From NCBI GenBank assembly GCA_044370695.1, contig JBILVB010000125.1, forward strand, positions 1 to 11,129: DNA of 11,129 nt, given 5' to 3'. The notes beneath the pieces were generated by a model. That model did not search any database, was not told the DNA's origin, and saw only the letters and a list, made by a program, of their open reading frames with translations. Source of the stretch: JBEIFW01 sp044370695. Its GTDB lineage: Bacteria > Actinomycetota > Acidimicrobiia > Acidimicrobiales > Ilumatobacteraceae. Shown here one piece after another: positions 1 to 6,850 of the stretch. The stretch's first letter is position 1. Each line of letters opens with the position of its first letter. Made by a program: the position numbers and the translations under genes.

Positions 1-1505
1 AGGGCCGAGAACGAATCGTCGAACAGGTAGATCTCCGGGCGGCGCACCAGCGCCCGGGCGATCGCGAGCCGTTGCCGCTGGCCGCCCGAGACGTTGGCGC
101 CGCCCTGCGCGATCGGGGCGTCGAGGCCGCCGGGCATGGCCCGGACGAAGTCGGCGGCCTGGGCCACCTCGAGGGCGTGCCACAGCTCGTCGTCGGTGGC
201 GTCGGGTCGTCCGAACCGCAGGTTGCTCGCCACCGTCCCCGTGAACAGGTAGGCCCGCTGGGGCACCAGTCCGATCCGCCCGGTGAGGACGGCGGGGTCG
301 AGGTCGCGCACGTCGACCCCGTCCACCCGGACCTCGCCCCCGGTCACGTCGAACAACCGGGCCACGAGACCGAGCAGCGTGGTCTTGCCCGAGCCGGTGC
401 TGCCGACGACGGCGGTCACCTGCCCGGGTCGGCAGCGCAGCTCGACGTCGTGGAGCACGTCGCTCTCGGCGCCGGGGTAGCCGAAGCACGCGCCCGTCAA
501 CTCGACCGTCGCGTGTTCGGGCAGCGCCGTCACCGGGTTCGGGCTCGCGACGACCGACGACGGGGTGTCGAGCACCTCGGCGATGCGCTCGGCGCACACC
601 GAGGCTCGGGGCCACATCGCAGCGATGAACGACGCCATGGTGACGGACATGAGGATCTGGATGAGGTACGTGAGGTAGGCGACGAGCGAGCCGACCTGCA
701 GGTCGCCGTCGATGATCCGGTTGGCGCCGAACCACACCACCGCCACGCTCGTCAGGTTGACCGTGACGATCGCCGTCGGGAAGATCGAGGCCATCAGGCG
801 CCCGGAGGCGAGCGCAGAGGCGGTCACGTCCTCGTTGGCCCGGGCGAAGCGGACGGCCTCGTCGGGCTCGCGCACGAAGGCCCGAACCACCCGTATCCCG
901 GCGATCTGCTCCCGCAGGACCCGGTTGAGCGCGTCGATGCGATCCTGCATCGCCTGGAAATGCGGGACCATTCGCCGGATGATCACACCGACCACGACGG
1001 CCAGGGTCGGCACGCTGAGCGCGAGCAACCAGGACAGCCCGACGTCTTCGGTCGTCGCCATCACGACGCCACCGGCGGCCGTGATCGGCGCGGCCAGCAG
1101 CATCGTCGCGGTCATCAGCACCAGCATCTGGACCTGCTGGACGTCGTTGGTGACGCGGGTGATCAACGACGGTCCGCCGAAGGTCGCGACCTCGCGCGCC
1201 GAGAACTCGGTGATCCGGTCGAACAGGCCCTGGCGAAGGTCGCGCGAGATGCCCATCGCAAGGCGGGAGCCCTGGTGCACCGCGGCGACGGACAAGGCCA
1301 CCTGCAGCAGCGACAGGGCGAGCATCAGCGCGCCGAAGACCCAGATCACCGAGTAGTCGCCGGCGAGCACACCGTCGTCGATGATGTGCGCGTTCAGGCG
1401 GGGGAGCAGCAGGCCGGCGACGGCTTGGGCGGTCTGGAGCACGACGACGGCGACGAGCACCCGCCGGTAGGGCCCCAGGTGGGAGCGGAGGAGTCGGATC
1501 AGCAT
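1..1505 (-). CDS. ABC exporter half-transporter (TMD-NBD fusion), 3' end missing
   Basis: Read on the minus strand, an open frame starts at ATG 1505 and leaves the window after 501 codons, just past Walker B. About six hydrophobic helices (near residues 15-35, 53-77, 128-150, 157-177, 240-262, 272-297) form a type IV exporter membrane domain. A nucleotide-binding domain follows, with Walker A GSTGSGKT (368-375), a Q-loop VPQRAYLF, the signature VSGGQ (472-476) and Walker B ending in D496. The residue after Walker B, normally the catalytic Glu, is Asp497 (FDDSFSA). That is typical of the degenerate half of heterodimeric exporters such as TM287, so a partner is expected off the left edge. The role would be ATP-driven export of a drug, lipid or peptide; the substrate cannot be told. 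Only 61 bases separate it from the upstream gene. No strong ribosome site is visible before the ATG. Confidence 0.93.
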   Translation of the reverse strand, partial: MLIRLLRSHLGPYRRVLVAVVVLQTAQAVAGLLLPRLNAHIIDDGVLAGDYSVIWVFGALMLALSLLQVALSVAAVHQGSRLAMGISRDLRQGLFDRITEFSAREVATFGGPSLITRVTNDVQQVQMLVLMTATMLLAAPITAAGGVVMATTEDVGLSWLLALSVPTLAVVVGVIIRRMVPHFQAMQDRIDALNRVLREQIAGIRVVRAFVREPDEAVRFARANEDVTASALASGRLMASIFPTAIVTVNLTSVAVVWFGANRIIDGDLQVGSLVAYLTYLIQILMSVTMASFIAAMWPRASVCAERIAEVLDTPSSVVASPNPVTALPEHATVELTGACFGYPGAESDVLHDVELRCRPGQVTAVVGSTGSGKTTLLGLVARLFDVTGGEVRVDGVDVRDLDPAVLTGRIGLVPQRAYLFTGTVASNLRFGRPDATDDELWHALEVAQAADFVRAMPGGLDAPIAQGGANVSGGQRQRLAIARALVRRPEIYLFDDSFSA

Positions 1506-1566
1506 GGGGGTCGTTGCGCACCCTATCGAGCGTGCTGCGCCGGGCCCCCGGTGGCGCCGGACTCGC

Positions 1567-2685
1567 CTAGCGGGCGCCGTCGAGCGGTCCGGTGAACCCG
1601 CCGGGTCGGTAGGGGCCGATCACGACCTGCTCGAGCGCGCCGACCCCGGTGCGCGAGCCGTCGGTGATCCGGCAGACCTGCTGGACGTGGACGTTCTCGG
1701 GCCGCAGCAGGTCGATCTCGGCGGGATCGAACGACTCGACGCCCGTCTTCAGCTCGCCCTGCCACATGCCCTGACGCCAGGACGGGTGCCCGTAGCCGAG
1801 GCCCTTCATGTGGAAGCGCAGCATCGGCTCGTACCGGATCGTGCGAAGGCCGCCGTCGAGGTCGAGGAAGTCGATCTCGGCGTGCGCGGCCAGGCGGGTT
1901 CCCGGGTGGTAGCGGATCCGGTGGGCCGTGCCGGCCATGCGTTCGTCGGTGTCGACGAGCGCGTTCGGGATGGCCTGCTCGTCGTCGAACAGCGGCGCGA
2001 CGATCGCCTCCCGCACGAGCGGCTCGCCGCGCGGCCCGTCGAAGAACATCGCATGCGTCACGTGGTCGTCCCAGAACGACGGCGCCCACAGGAAGAAGAT
2101 GCCGCGGGCGCCGCCGGGCGCGCCGGTGGTCTCGGGCTCACCGACGCCGCGGATCCCCCAGGAGCGATCCTTGGTGCCGAGCCAGTCGTCGACGGCGACT
2201 GCACCGTCCGGGTGGGTGATCGTCCCGCTCCAGCGGCCGAACTGGGCGAAGCGAGTGGCGTCCATCGTCTTGCGGAGTCCGTCGTAGAGGACCTGGCGAG
2301 CCTCCTGGATCGCCGAGGTGCGGGCCGAGAAGGTGAGGTCGCAGGCCAGACCGGTGTCGTTGTCGTCGAGCACGACGCGGGCCCGTCGCAACGGTTCGAC
2401 GATCTCGAGGGTGAACGGGCCGACCCGCATGTCGGTGCGCTCGAGGGGAGCGAGGCACGACCCGAAGAAGCAGTGTTGCCGGCCGCCCCGCTCGACGACG
2501 CTGAACGCGCAGTCGAGCACCTTGCGGTAGGGGTAGATCGCGATCCCGATGCCGAAGTACGCCGAACCGTCGGGGGTGTAGCCGTTGAACCAGGTTCGGT
2601 CGTAGACGTTGCGGTCCGAACTCGCCGGATGGGCGATCGGTTCCGGCGTCTGGTGGATCGGGTAGTCGTCCATCCGGTTCAGCAC
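1567..2685 (-). CDS. Conserved lipocalin-like protein of unknown function (possible DUF7064/DUF7065-type)
   Basis: This 372-aa soluble protein has no signal peptide or membrane helix. It is rich in beta-type segments with aromatic residues, and its landmarks are YFGIGIAIYPYR (43-54), DDWLGTKDRSWGIRG (166-180) and a tryptophan-rich stretch FFLWAPSFWDD (197-207). The DxSWG-R motif and the two-part beta layout recall the AttH/CrtC-like lipocalin fold found in actinobacterial proteins next to lipid and acyl-CoA genes. I am fairly sure of that resemblance but not of the exact family or any activity. The GTG start at 2685 is chosen because an AGGGG stretch lies about 6 bases upstream; an ATG at 2673 is the alternative and would remove four residues. 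It lies between the tRNA and the ABC gene and may be co-transcribed with the latter (61-base gap). Codon third positions are strongly G/C, as for its neighbours. Confidence 0.88.
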   Translation of the reverse strand: MLNRMDDYPIHQTPEPIAHPASSDRNVYDRTWFNGYTPDGSAYFGIGIAIYPYRKVLDCAFSVVERGGRQHCFFGSCLAPLERTDMRVGPFTLEIVEPLRRARVVLDDNDTGLACDLTFSARTSAIQEARQVLYDGLRKTMDATRFAQFGRWSGTITHPDGAVAVDDWLGTKDRSWGIRGVGEPETTGAPGGARGIFFLWAPSFWDDHVTHAMFFDGPRGEPLVREAIVAPLFDDEQAIPNALVDTDERMAGTAHRIRYHPGTRLAAHAEIDFLDLDGGLRTIRYEPMLRFHMKGLGYGHPSWRQGMWQGELKTGVESFDPAEIDLLRPENVHVQQVCRITDGSRTGVGALEQVVIGPYRPGGFTGPLDGAR

Positions 2686-2705
2686 GCCGGGCCCCTGTCG
2701 TTGCG

Positions 2706-2747
2706 TCGAGCGGGTGGCTCGATCCGGTGATTCGAGCGGTCGATTCG

Positions 2748-2757
<10 letters not shown>
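2706..2757. repeat. Four imperfect 13-bp tandem repeats ending in the tRNA-Gly 3' end
   Basis: Units start at 2706, 2719, 2732 and 2745, exactly 13 bases apart. The consensus is tcgagcgggtgat, and each unit differs from it at no more than two positions. The last unit (2745-2757) contains the 3' acceptor strand and discriminator of the tRNA-Gly gene, and the first unit copies 11 bases of it exactly. The array lies between the tRNA and the start of the lipocalin-like gene, just downstream of the tRNA in its direction of transcription. It looks like tandem duplication of the tRNA terminus. Confidence 0.75.
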
Positions 2758-2819
<62 letters not shown>

Positions 2820-2833
2820 GGACGGCGTGGCGA

Positions 2834-2839
2834 ATGTTA
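2834..2839 (-). promoter_or_regulatory. Possible -10 box of the tRNA-Gly promoter
   Basis: TAACAT on the minus strand fits TANNNT. It ends 15 bases before the mature 5' end of the tRNA, leaving a leader of about 8-9 bases. No convincing -35 element is seen. This box sits in the only locally A/T-richer spot upstream of the tRNA. Confidence 0.4.
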
Positions 2840-3071
2840 CCGATCGCCCCGGCGCCTTCGCTCTTCGACCGGGGGTGCGGCCGCCTGTTGCAGGGTGTGG
2901 GCAACGCTGGGTCAAGGGATGGTCGACCGGATGGACCGGGAGGGTTCCCGGGCCGACCGGACGGGTATGCGAGGCACGGCCTTCCCGACGAGAACGATCG
3001 GTACTGCCCGCCCGGCAGGCGCCACCCGCGCCGAGTCGCCTGCGGTCACGCTCCCACCGTCGGCGTGGAGC
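2840..3071. other. Spacer between the tRNA promoter and the nucleotidyltransferase
   Basis: This stretch stays open in the nucleotidyltransferase frame back to ATG 2895. However, it encodes an Arg/Pro/Ala/Thr-rich string without fold-like features, and only about 80 percent of its third positions are G/C, lower than in the gene proper. I see no RNA gene. It probably holds the 5' leader and promoter of the downstream gene, or an N-terminal extension if translation starts at 2895, 2931 or 2967. Confidence 0.4.
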
Positions 3072-3659
3072 ATGGTCCGGCACGTGGCGTACCAGTCCGT
3101 CGTCCAGGACCTCGCCTGGTCGGTGACCGTGTTCGGCTCACACGTCTGGGGAACACCCGACGGTTGCAGCGACGTCGACCTGTTCGTGGTCGCGAACCGC
3201 AGTCAGGTCGCATGTCTGCACCGGGTCTTCGCCCGCGTGTCGATGAAGATCCACCGTCCGGTCGAGCTCACGATCGAGTCGAGCTGCTCGGTGGCCGTCG
3301 CCCTGCGCGACCCGGCATCGCTCGCGTCGCGCGTCGCCGTGGGTGGCCGTCTGCTCGCCGGCGGTTCGCTCGACTCGCTCGTGCCGCACGACGTGGTCGC
3401 CGATCCCGAGGCCGCCCGGATCGCCGACGCCCGTTGGCATCTCGAGCGGGCCGAGGAGCGCACGGGCGATCTGCAGACCCGAGAGGTCCTGGCTGCTGCG
3501 GCGAGACTCGCCGGGGTGCCCTCGTACTACGCCGGTCGCCGGTCGTGGTGGCCGGCGGCGATCGCCGAAGGGATCGGCTGCTCGCCCGACACGGTGGACT
3601 GGGCCCTTCGAGGTCGCCACGACGGCCTCCTGCAGCACGTCCGCTCGCAGCTCGACTGA
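3072..3659 (+). CDS. Orphan nucleotidyltransferase (MNT/Pol-beta fold)
   Basis: Counting from ATG 3072 the protein is 195 aa. It carries the nucleotidyltransferase signature: G22-S23 after a hydrophobic strand (VTVFGS), then S33-D34-V-D36-L, the metal-binding Asp pair. The third acidic position after the next strand is Glu65 (PVELTIES), where this fold usually has Asp. The C-terminal part is helical, with a YYAGRRSWWPAA segment, and I do not recognise it as a HEPN, KNTase-C or CCA-adding domain. Such domains transfer NMP or AMP to a protein, RNA or small molecule; the target here is unknown. The start is uncertain: in-frame ATGs at 2895 (254 aa), 2931 and 2967 exist, but the domain normally begins about 20 residues before the GS motif, and no good ribosome site favours any of them. 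It stands alone on this strand, convergent with the Cache protein gene. Confidence 0.82.
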   Translation: MVRHVAYQSVVQDLAWSVTVFGSHVWGTPDGCSDVDLFVVANRSQVACLHRVFARVSMKIHRPVELTIESSCSVAVALRDPASLASRVAVGGRLLAGGSLDSLVPHDVVADPEAARIADARWHLERAEERTGDLQTREVLAAAARLAGVPSYYAGRRSWWPAAIAEGIGCSPDTVDWALRGRHDGLLQHVRSQLD

Positions 3660-3711
3660 TCGAACGGGAGCCGCCGCCGCGCGCGACCGCAGCGCATCGC
3701 GCCGCGACGTG

Positions 3712-3728
3712 CGGCCGGGTCCCGGCCG
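3712..3728. terminator. GC hairpin at a convergent junction
   Basis: Two 8-base arms (cggccggg and cccggccg) face each other around one base, so the real loop would be 3 or more bases. It lies between the convergent stops at 3659 and 3735. A second, weaker inverted repeat (gcgcga / tcgcgc, 3681-3686 with 3697-3702) precedes it. There is no T tract. A two-way terminator role is inferred from position. Confidence 0.4.
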
Positions 3729-3734
3729 GTCGGC

Positions 3735-4766
3735 TCAGCGCCGCTTGTTCGGCTCCTGGACGATCACGCCGAACCAGCCGAGACCCCGGTAGGTCTCGTA
3801 GCCGGGGGTGAGCGAATAGCCGATCACCCGGCGCTGGCTGTCGGTGTAGTACCCGCTCGCGCCCTGGGTGGTGTCGAGCGGGAACACCTCGTGCAGCACG
3901 CCCTGCCCTCGGGTCGACGCGATCACCCGGTGGTTCCGGTCGATGATCATGCAGCGGGTGAGGCCTTGCTCGTCGGGATGGAGGCGCACCGAGTCGACGA
4001 CGCCCTGCGACTGCGTCGACCAGTCGAAGTGGATGCCGAGCACCCCGATGACCCGGCCGCGCTCCTCGCCGCCCTCCCGGATCGCCGTCGAATACGTCGC
4101 GACCGGTCGGTTGCCGAGGAGGCGGTTGGTCTCGATGTCGGCGACGGCGAAATCGGCACCGCTGGCCGTCGCCATGGCCTGGCTGAACCACGGCTCGGCA
4201 GCGACGGAGGAGCCGACGACCTGCGGGTAGGAATGCGGGCGGCCGTTGGCGATGACGGTGCCCTTGGCGTCGGCGATCCACAGGTCCAGGTACACCGTGT
4301 AGGAGTCGAGGATGACCCCGAGGCGCCGGGAGGCGAAGCTCACCGCAGCGGGCGTGTGTTCGGTGCACGCATCGACCACGGCCGAGTCCGTCGCCCACCA
4401 GCGCACGTCACAGCTGCGTTCGTAGAGGTTCCGGTCGATGATGTCGATCTGGTTCAGCGCCAGGTCGACGAGGCGTCCACCGCGCACCTGGCTCACGAGG
4501 TCCTGGCCGAGGCGCACGAGTTCGGACGATTTCGTGGCCAGCTCCTCGACGAGCGAACCGGCGATCGACGCGATGATCTGGGAGACCTCGGTCACCTCGT
4601 TGGCCACGACGCCGAAGCCTCGACCGGCATCGCCGGCGTGAGCCGCCTCGATGCGGGCGTTGATAGCGAGGATCTCGGTGCGCTGCGTGATCCGCTTGAT
4701 CTCGGCGACCTTCGCCGAAGTGATCGCGTTCACCTCGCCGGCCAGGGCAACAACCCGCTCGGGCAT
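3735..4766 (-). CDS. Soluble MCP-tip plus Cache-like sensor protein with reversed domain order
   Basis: This 343-aa protein has two parts. Residues 20-68 match the signalling tip of methyl-accepting chemotaxis proteins (EIKRITQRTEILAINARIEA, then AGDAGRGFGVVANEV). That is the CheW/CheA-contacting hairpin, but only about 90 residues of coiled coil are present. Residues 150-340 look like a double PAS-like Cache sensor: YLDLWIADAKGTVIAN (159-174), VVGSSVAAEPWF (183-194), VIGVLGIHFDW (239-249), then a second lobe CMIIDRNHRVIAST (272-285) and GYETYRGLGWFGVIV (322-336). There is no signal peptide or membrane helix, so the Cache part should be cytoplasmic, whereas Cache domains usually sit outside the cell ahead of a transmembrane helix and a C-terminal MCP domain. 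ATG 4766 is chosen because GAGAGG lies 7 bases upstream; the frame stays open to 4919, but that part looks non-coding. No che or flagellar gene is in the window. The function is presumably ligand sensing; the output is unknown. Confidence 0.9.
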   Translation of the reverse strand: MPERVVALAGEVNAITSAKVAEIKRITQRTEILAINARIEAAHAGDAGRGFGVVANEVTEVSQIIASIAGSLVEELATKSSELVRLGQDLVSQVRGGRLVDLALNQIDIIDRNLYERSCDVRWWATDSAVVDACTEHTPAAVSFASRRLGVILDSYTVYLDLWIADAKGTVIANGRPHSYPQVVGSSVAAEPWFSQAMATASGADFAVADIETNRLLGNRPVATYSTAIREGGEERGRVIGVLGIHFDWSTQSQGVVDSVRLHPDEQGLTRCMIIDRNHRVIASTRGQGVLHEVFPLDTTQGASGYYTDSQRRVIGYSLTPGYETYRGLGWFGVIVQEPNKRR

Positions 4767-5051
4767 GAAGGATCCTCTCTCCAATCTCAGGGGCGCCGAA
4801 CCGCAGTTCCGGCACCGGCGACGGGGCGACGGCGCTCGGCCGGGTAACCGTAGGGGGGTCGTTCCGGTTCGGGTGCTGAGCGCGGCTAAACCGTCCGAGG
4901 AAGCGATCGCGACGCGCACGAGGGCTGCCCCGGCCGTCCGGGCAGCTCACGCGCTCGACCCGGCGGTGTCACCCGGGCCGGGACACGGCGGCCGCTCGAT
5001 GGTCGTCGGACAGCGGCGCTGTCGACGTTCCCGTCGGGATCGCTCCCCGGG
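4767..5051. other. Intergenic region upstream of the MCP-Cache gene
   Basis: No credible gene is seen here: the open frames look like low-complexity Arg/Pro/Ser/Ala strings. Near the right side are two inverted repeats that may end VOC gene transcription: gctgccc / gggcagc (4924-4930 with 4940-4946, 9-base loop) and gtgtc / gacac (4966-4970 with 4982-4986). A TACGGT box on the minus strand (4847-4852) is a possible -10 for the MCP-Cache gene, giving a leader of about 75 bases. No clear -35 is seen. Confidence 0.4.
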
Positions 5052-5453
5052 TCAGCCGGCAGGTTGCAGCAGCTGCAGGGTGTTGCCGTCCGGGTCGTGG
5101 AACGTGGCGATCCACCCGCCCCACGGTTCGCGTTCGGGATGGCGGTCGAACGTGACCCCGGCGTCGCCGAGGCGGGCCGCCACGGCGGCGATGTCGGCGA
5201 CGTGGAGGTTGATCATGAGGCGGTCCGGGTCGTGCGCCACGCCGTCGACTCGGTCGTGCACCGTGACGGTGAGGCGCACGTCGCCCGGCCAGGCGAACGA
5301 GACGAACCCGTCGCGCGCGGTCCGCACCGGCAGCGCGAGCGTGTCGCGGTAGAACCGTGCCATCGCCTCGAACCGATCGGCCGACGTCCACACGAGGACG
5401 CCGGCCAGGCCGGTGATCTCGTCGCTGATCGCATCGCTCACGGCGTCGTGCAT
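5052..5453 (-). CDS. VOC superfamily (glyoxalase/bleomycin-resistance fold) protein
   Basis: This 133-aa protein has the two beta-alpha-beta-beta-beta modules of the vicinal oxygen chelate fold. The first spans residues 16-68 (helix with RFYRDTLALPV, 33-43). The second starts at INLHVADIAAVAARL (81-95) and ends with FHDPDGNTLQLLQ (118-130), a typical C-terminal strand motif. The usual metal ligands are only partly present: His84 is kept, but the position normally Glu in DPDGNxxEL is Gln127, and no His stands in the first strand (VLVWTSAD). A classical glyoxalase I activity is therefore unlikely; ligand binding or another VOC chemistry is possible. ATG 5453 is chosen because a strong GGAGGAGG lies upstream; the frame runs open far beyond (to 6704) only because antisense GC-rich DNA lacks stops. 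It is divergent from the flavoprotein gene, with 126 bases between them. Confidence 0.9.
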   Translation of the reverse strand: MHDAVSDAISDEITGLAGVLVWTSADRFEAMARFYRDTLALPVRTARDGFVSFAWPGDVRLTVTVHDRVDGVAHDPDRLMINLHVADIAAVAARLGDAGVTFDRHPEREPWGGWIATFHDPDGNTLQLLQPAG

Positions 5454-5505
5454 CGGTCGCCTCCTCCCGCGTGCGCCCCGGGGCCGCGATCGGTGCGCAG
5501 TTCCC

Positions 5506-5534
5506 GGGACAGGCCGCCGTCGAGACCGTACGAT
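5506..5534 (+). promoter_or_regulatory. Possible promoter of the ACAD-fold flavoprotein gene
   Basis: A -10-like TACGAT (5529-5534) lies 17 bases after GGGACA (5506-5511), which matches the last four bases of the usual -35. A leader of about 40 bases would carry the GGGGGAG ribosome site. The same TACGATGC string precedes the kinase gene at 7127. Confidence 0.4.
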
Positions 5535-5579
5535 GCGCGGGCGCACCGGTGCCAGGTGCCGGACAGGGGGAGTGCCGCC

Positions 5580-6812
5580 ATGGTGATGACCGAGCCGACC
5601 GTGTTCACGAAGTCGGCCGTCGAGCGGGTCGCCGACCTCGCCGACGTGATCCGGGCCGGCGGTGACGAGGCCCAGAAGCTCCGGCGTCTCCCCACCGAGA
5701 CCGTCGACGCGCTGATCGATGCCGGGCTGTTCCGCTTCGCGCTGCCGCGCGCGCTCGGCGGCGAGGACGCGAGCTCGATGGAGACGATCGCCGTGCTCGA
5801 GGCGATCTCGGCCATCGACGCGTCGGTCGGCTGGAACGTGATGCTCGGGTCGGAGATCAACGCCATGGCGGCCGGCGGGATGGATCCGGCCCTCGCTCGG
5901 CAGATCTACCTCGACGACCCGCGGGTCATCATGTGTGGTGGCGGCGGGCCGGGGACCAAGCCGTCGCGGGCGATCCGCCGGCCGGACGGCTCGTACCAGG
6001 TGTGGGGTCAGGCGACGTTCATCTCCGGTTGCCACAACGCCACGTGGTGCTTCATCGCAGCGCCGGTGTTCGAGGGTGACCAGCTCGCCAAGGACGCCGC
6101 CGGGAACCCCGTGGTCAAGATGTTCTTCCTCCACCGCAGCCAGTGGACGATCGTCGACACCTGGGACGTCGCCGGCCTCCGGGGGTCCGGCAGCAACGAC
6201 GTGTTCACCGAGGGCGGTGTCGTGCCGGCCGAGCACGCCGACGTGCAACTCGTGGCGTTCCCCGCCCACCACGACAACCCGGTGTTCCGGATCCCGGTGC
6301 CGCTGCGGTTGGCGTACAACAAGGCGGCCGTGGCGCTCGGGATCGCAAAGGGGGCGCTCGGCGCGTTCGTCGAGCTGGCGAACGAGAAGACCCCGATGCT
6401 GTCCACCTCCCTGCTGCGTGACCGTCCGCTCGCCCAGCACCGCATGGGGGAAGCGACCGCGGTCTACCGCTCGGCCCGGGCGTACCTCATGGAGGCGATG
6501 ACCGCGGTCGAGGACGAGCTGCGAGCGGGCGCCCCCTGGCCGAGCGCCGGGGCCACCCAGAACGCCCGTCTCGCGTGCACCCACGCGGCGAACGCGTGCA
6601 TGCAGGCGGTGGACTGGATCCACAACGCCGGCGGCACGACGGCGATGCGGATGTACAGCCCGCTCGAGCGCAAGCTGCGCGACGCCCACGGCGCGGCGAC
6701 GCACCGGTGGGTCGCCGCACCGCTGTACGGCGAGTTGGGCCGGATCATGCTCGGTGGCGAGCCCGGTCCGGAGTTCGACGGATCCTCGTCCCAGTCGCCA
6801 CGGCCGAAGTGA
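5580..6812 (+). CDS. Acyl-CoA dehydrogenase-fold flavoprotein, probably HsaA-like monooxygenase group
   Basis: The protein is 410 aa, the usual length of the acyl-CoA dehydrogenase fold. The N-terminal helical domain (10-115) contains LPTETVDALIDAGLFRFALP. The middle beta domain (120-235) contains VWGQATFISGC (141-151) and WDVAGLRGSGSNDVFTEGG (195-213), flavin/substrate contact segments. The C-terminal four-helix bundle (245-395) ends with NAGGTTAMRMYSPLERKLRD (349-368). I see no clear catalytic Glu of true acyl-CoA dehydrogenases, and overall it resembles the group with the acyl-CoA_dh_2 C-terminal domain, such as HsaA-type reduced-flavin-dependent hydroxylases. It would then need a flavin reductase, and none is in the window. 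ATG 5580 is chosen for the GGGGGAG 8 bases upstream. It is convergent with the glutaredoxin gene, 22 bases apart. A role in aromatic, steroid or acyl compound oxidation is inferred; the substrate is unknown. Confidence 0.9.
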   Translation: MVMTEPTVFTKSAVERVADLADVIRAGGDEAQKLRRLPTETVDALIDAGLFRFALPRALGGEDASSMETIAVLEAISAIDASVGWNVMLGSEINAMAAGGMDPALARQIYLDDPRVIMCGGGGPGTKPSRAIRRPDGSYQVWGQATFISGCHNATWCFIAAPVFEGDQLAKDAAGNPVVKMFFLHRSQWTIVDTWDVAGLRGSGSNDVFTEGGVVPAEHADVQLVAFPAHHDNPVFRIPVPLRLAYNKAAVALGIAKGALGAFVELANEKTPMLSTSLLRDRPLAQHRMGEATAVYRSARAYLMEAMTAVEDELRAGAPWPSAGATQNARLACTHAANACMQAVDWIHNAGGTTAMRMYSPLERKLRDAHGAATHRWVAAPLYGELGRIMLGGEPGPEFDGSSSQSPRPK

Positions 6813-6818
6813 TCGCAG

Positions 6819-6850
6819 CGCCGGCCGGGGTGGTTCAGGCCCGGCCGGCG
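6819..6850. terminator. Strong two-way hairpin between convergent genes
   Basis: A perfect 11-bp inverted repeat (cgccggccggg at 6819-6829, cccggccggcg at 6840-6850) encloses a 10-base loop. It begins 7 bases after the flavoprotein stop, and its right arm lies inside the last codons of the glutaredoxin gene, whose stop is in the loop. No T tract is present, as is common for high-GC terminators. It should stop or pause transcription from both sides. Confidence 0.65.

Noticed and set aside
72..1595. 507-codon plus-strand open frame
   Set aside because: It is antisense to the ABC exporter, whose motifs are clear. Its protein is an Asp/Arg/His/Gly-rich string with no fold, as expected for the reverse frame of GC-rich codons.
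1504..2730. 408-codon plus-strand open frame
   Set aside because: It is antisense to the lipocalin-like gene, and its composition is typical of a shadow frame.
3072..3659. MNT-HEPN toxin-antitoxin module
   Set aside because: No second small gene with a HEPN R-x4-6-H motif lies next to the nucleotidyltransferase; the neighbours are a tRNA and a convergent sensor gene.
3891..4847. 318-codon plus-strand open frame
   Set aside because: It is antisense to the MCP-Cache gene, which has recognisable domains and a ribosome site.
4767..4950. Frameshifted N-terminal sensor or membrane domain of the MCP-Cache protein
   Set aside because: The upstream frames on that strand give low-complexity Arg/Pro/Ser strings with no membrane helix or sensor motif.
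5064..5579. N-terminal extension of the flavoprotein frame
   Set aside because: It overlaps the VOC gene in antisense, and family length and the ribosome site fit ATG 5580.
5454..6704. Extension of the VOC frame to 550 codons
   Set aside because: The extra part is antisense to the flavoprotein gene and lacks any domain; a strong ribosome site places the VOC start at 5453.
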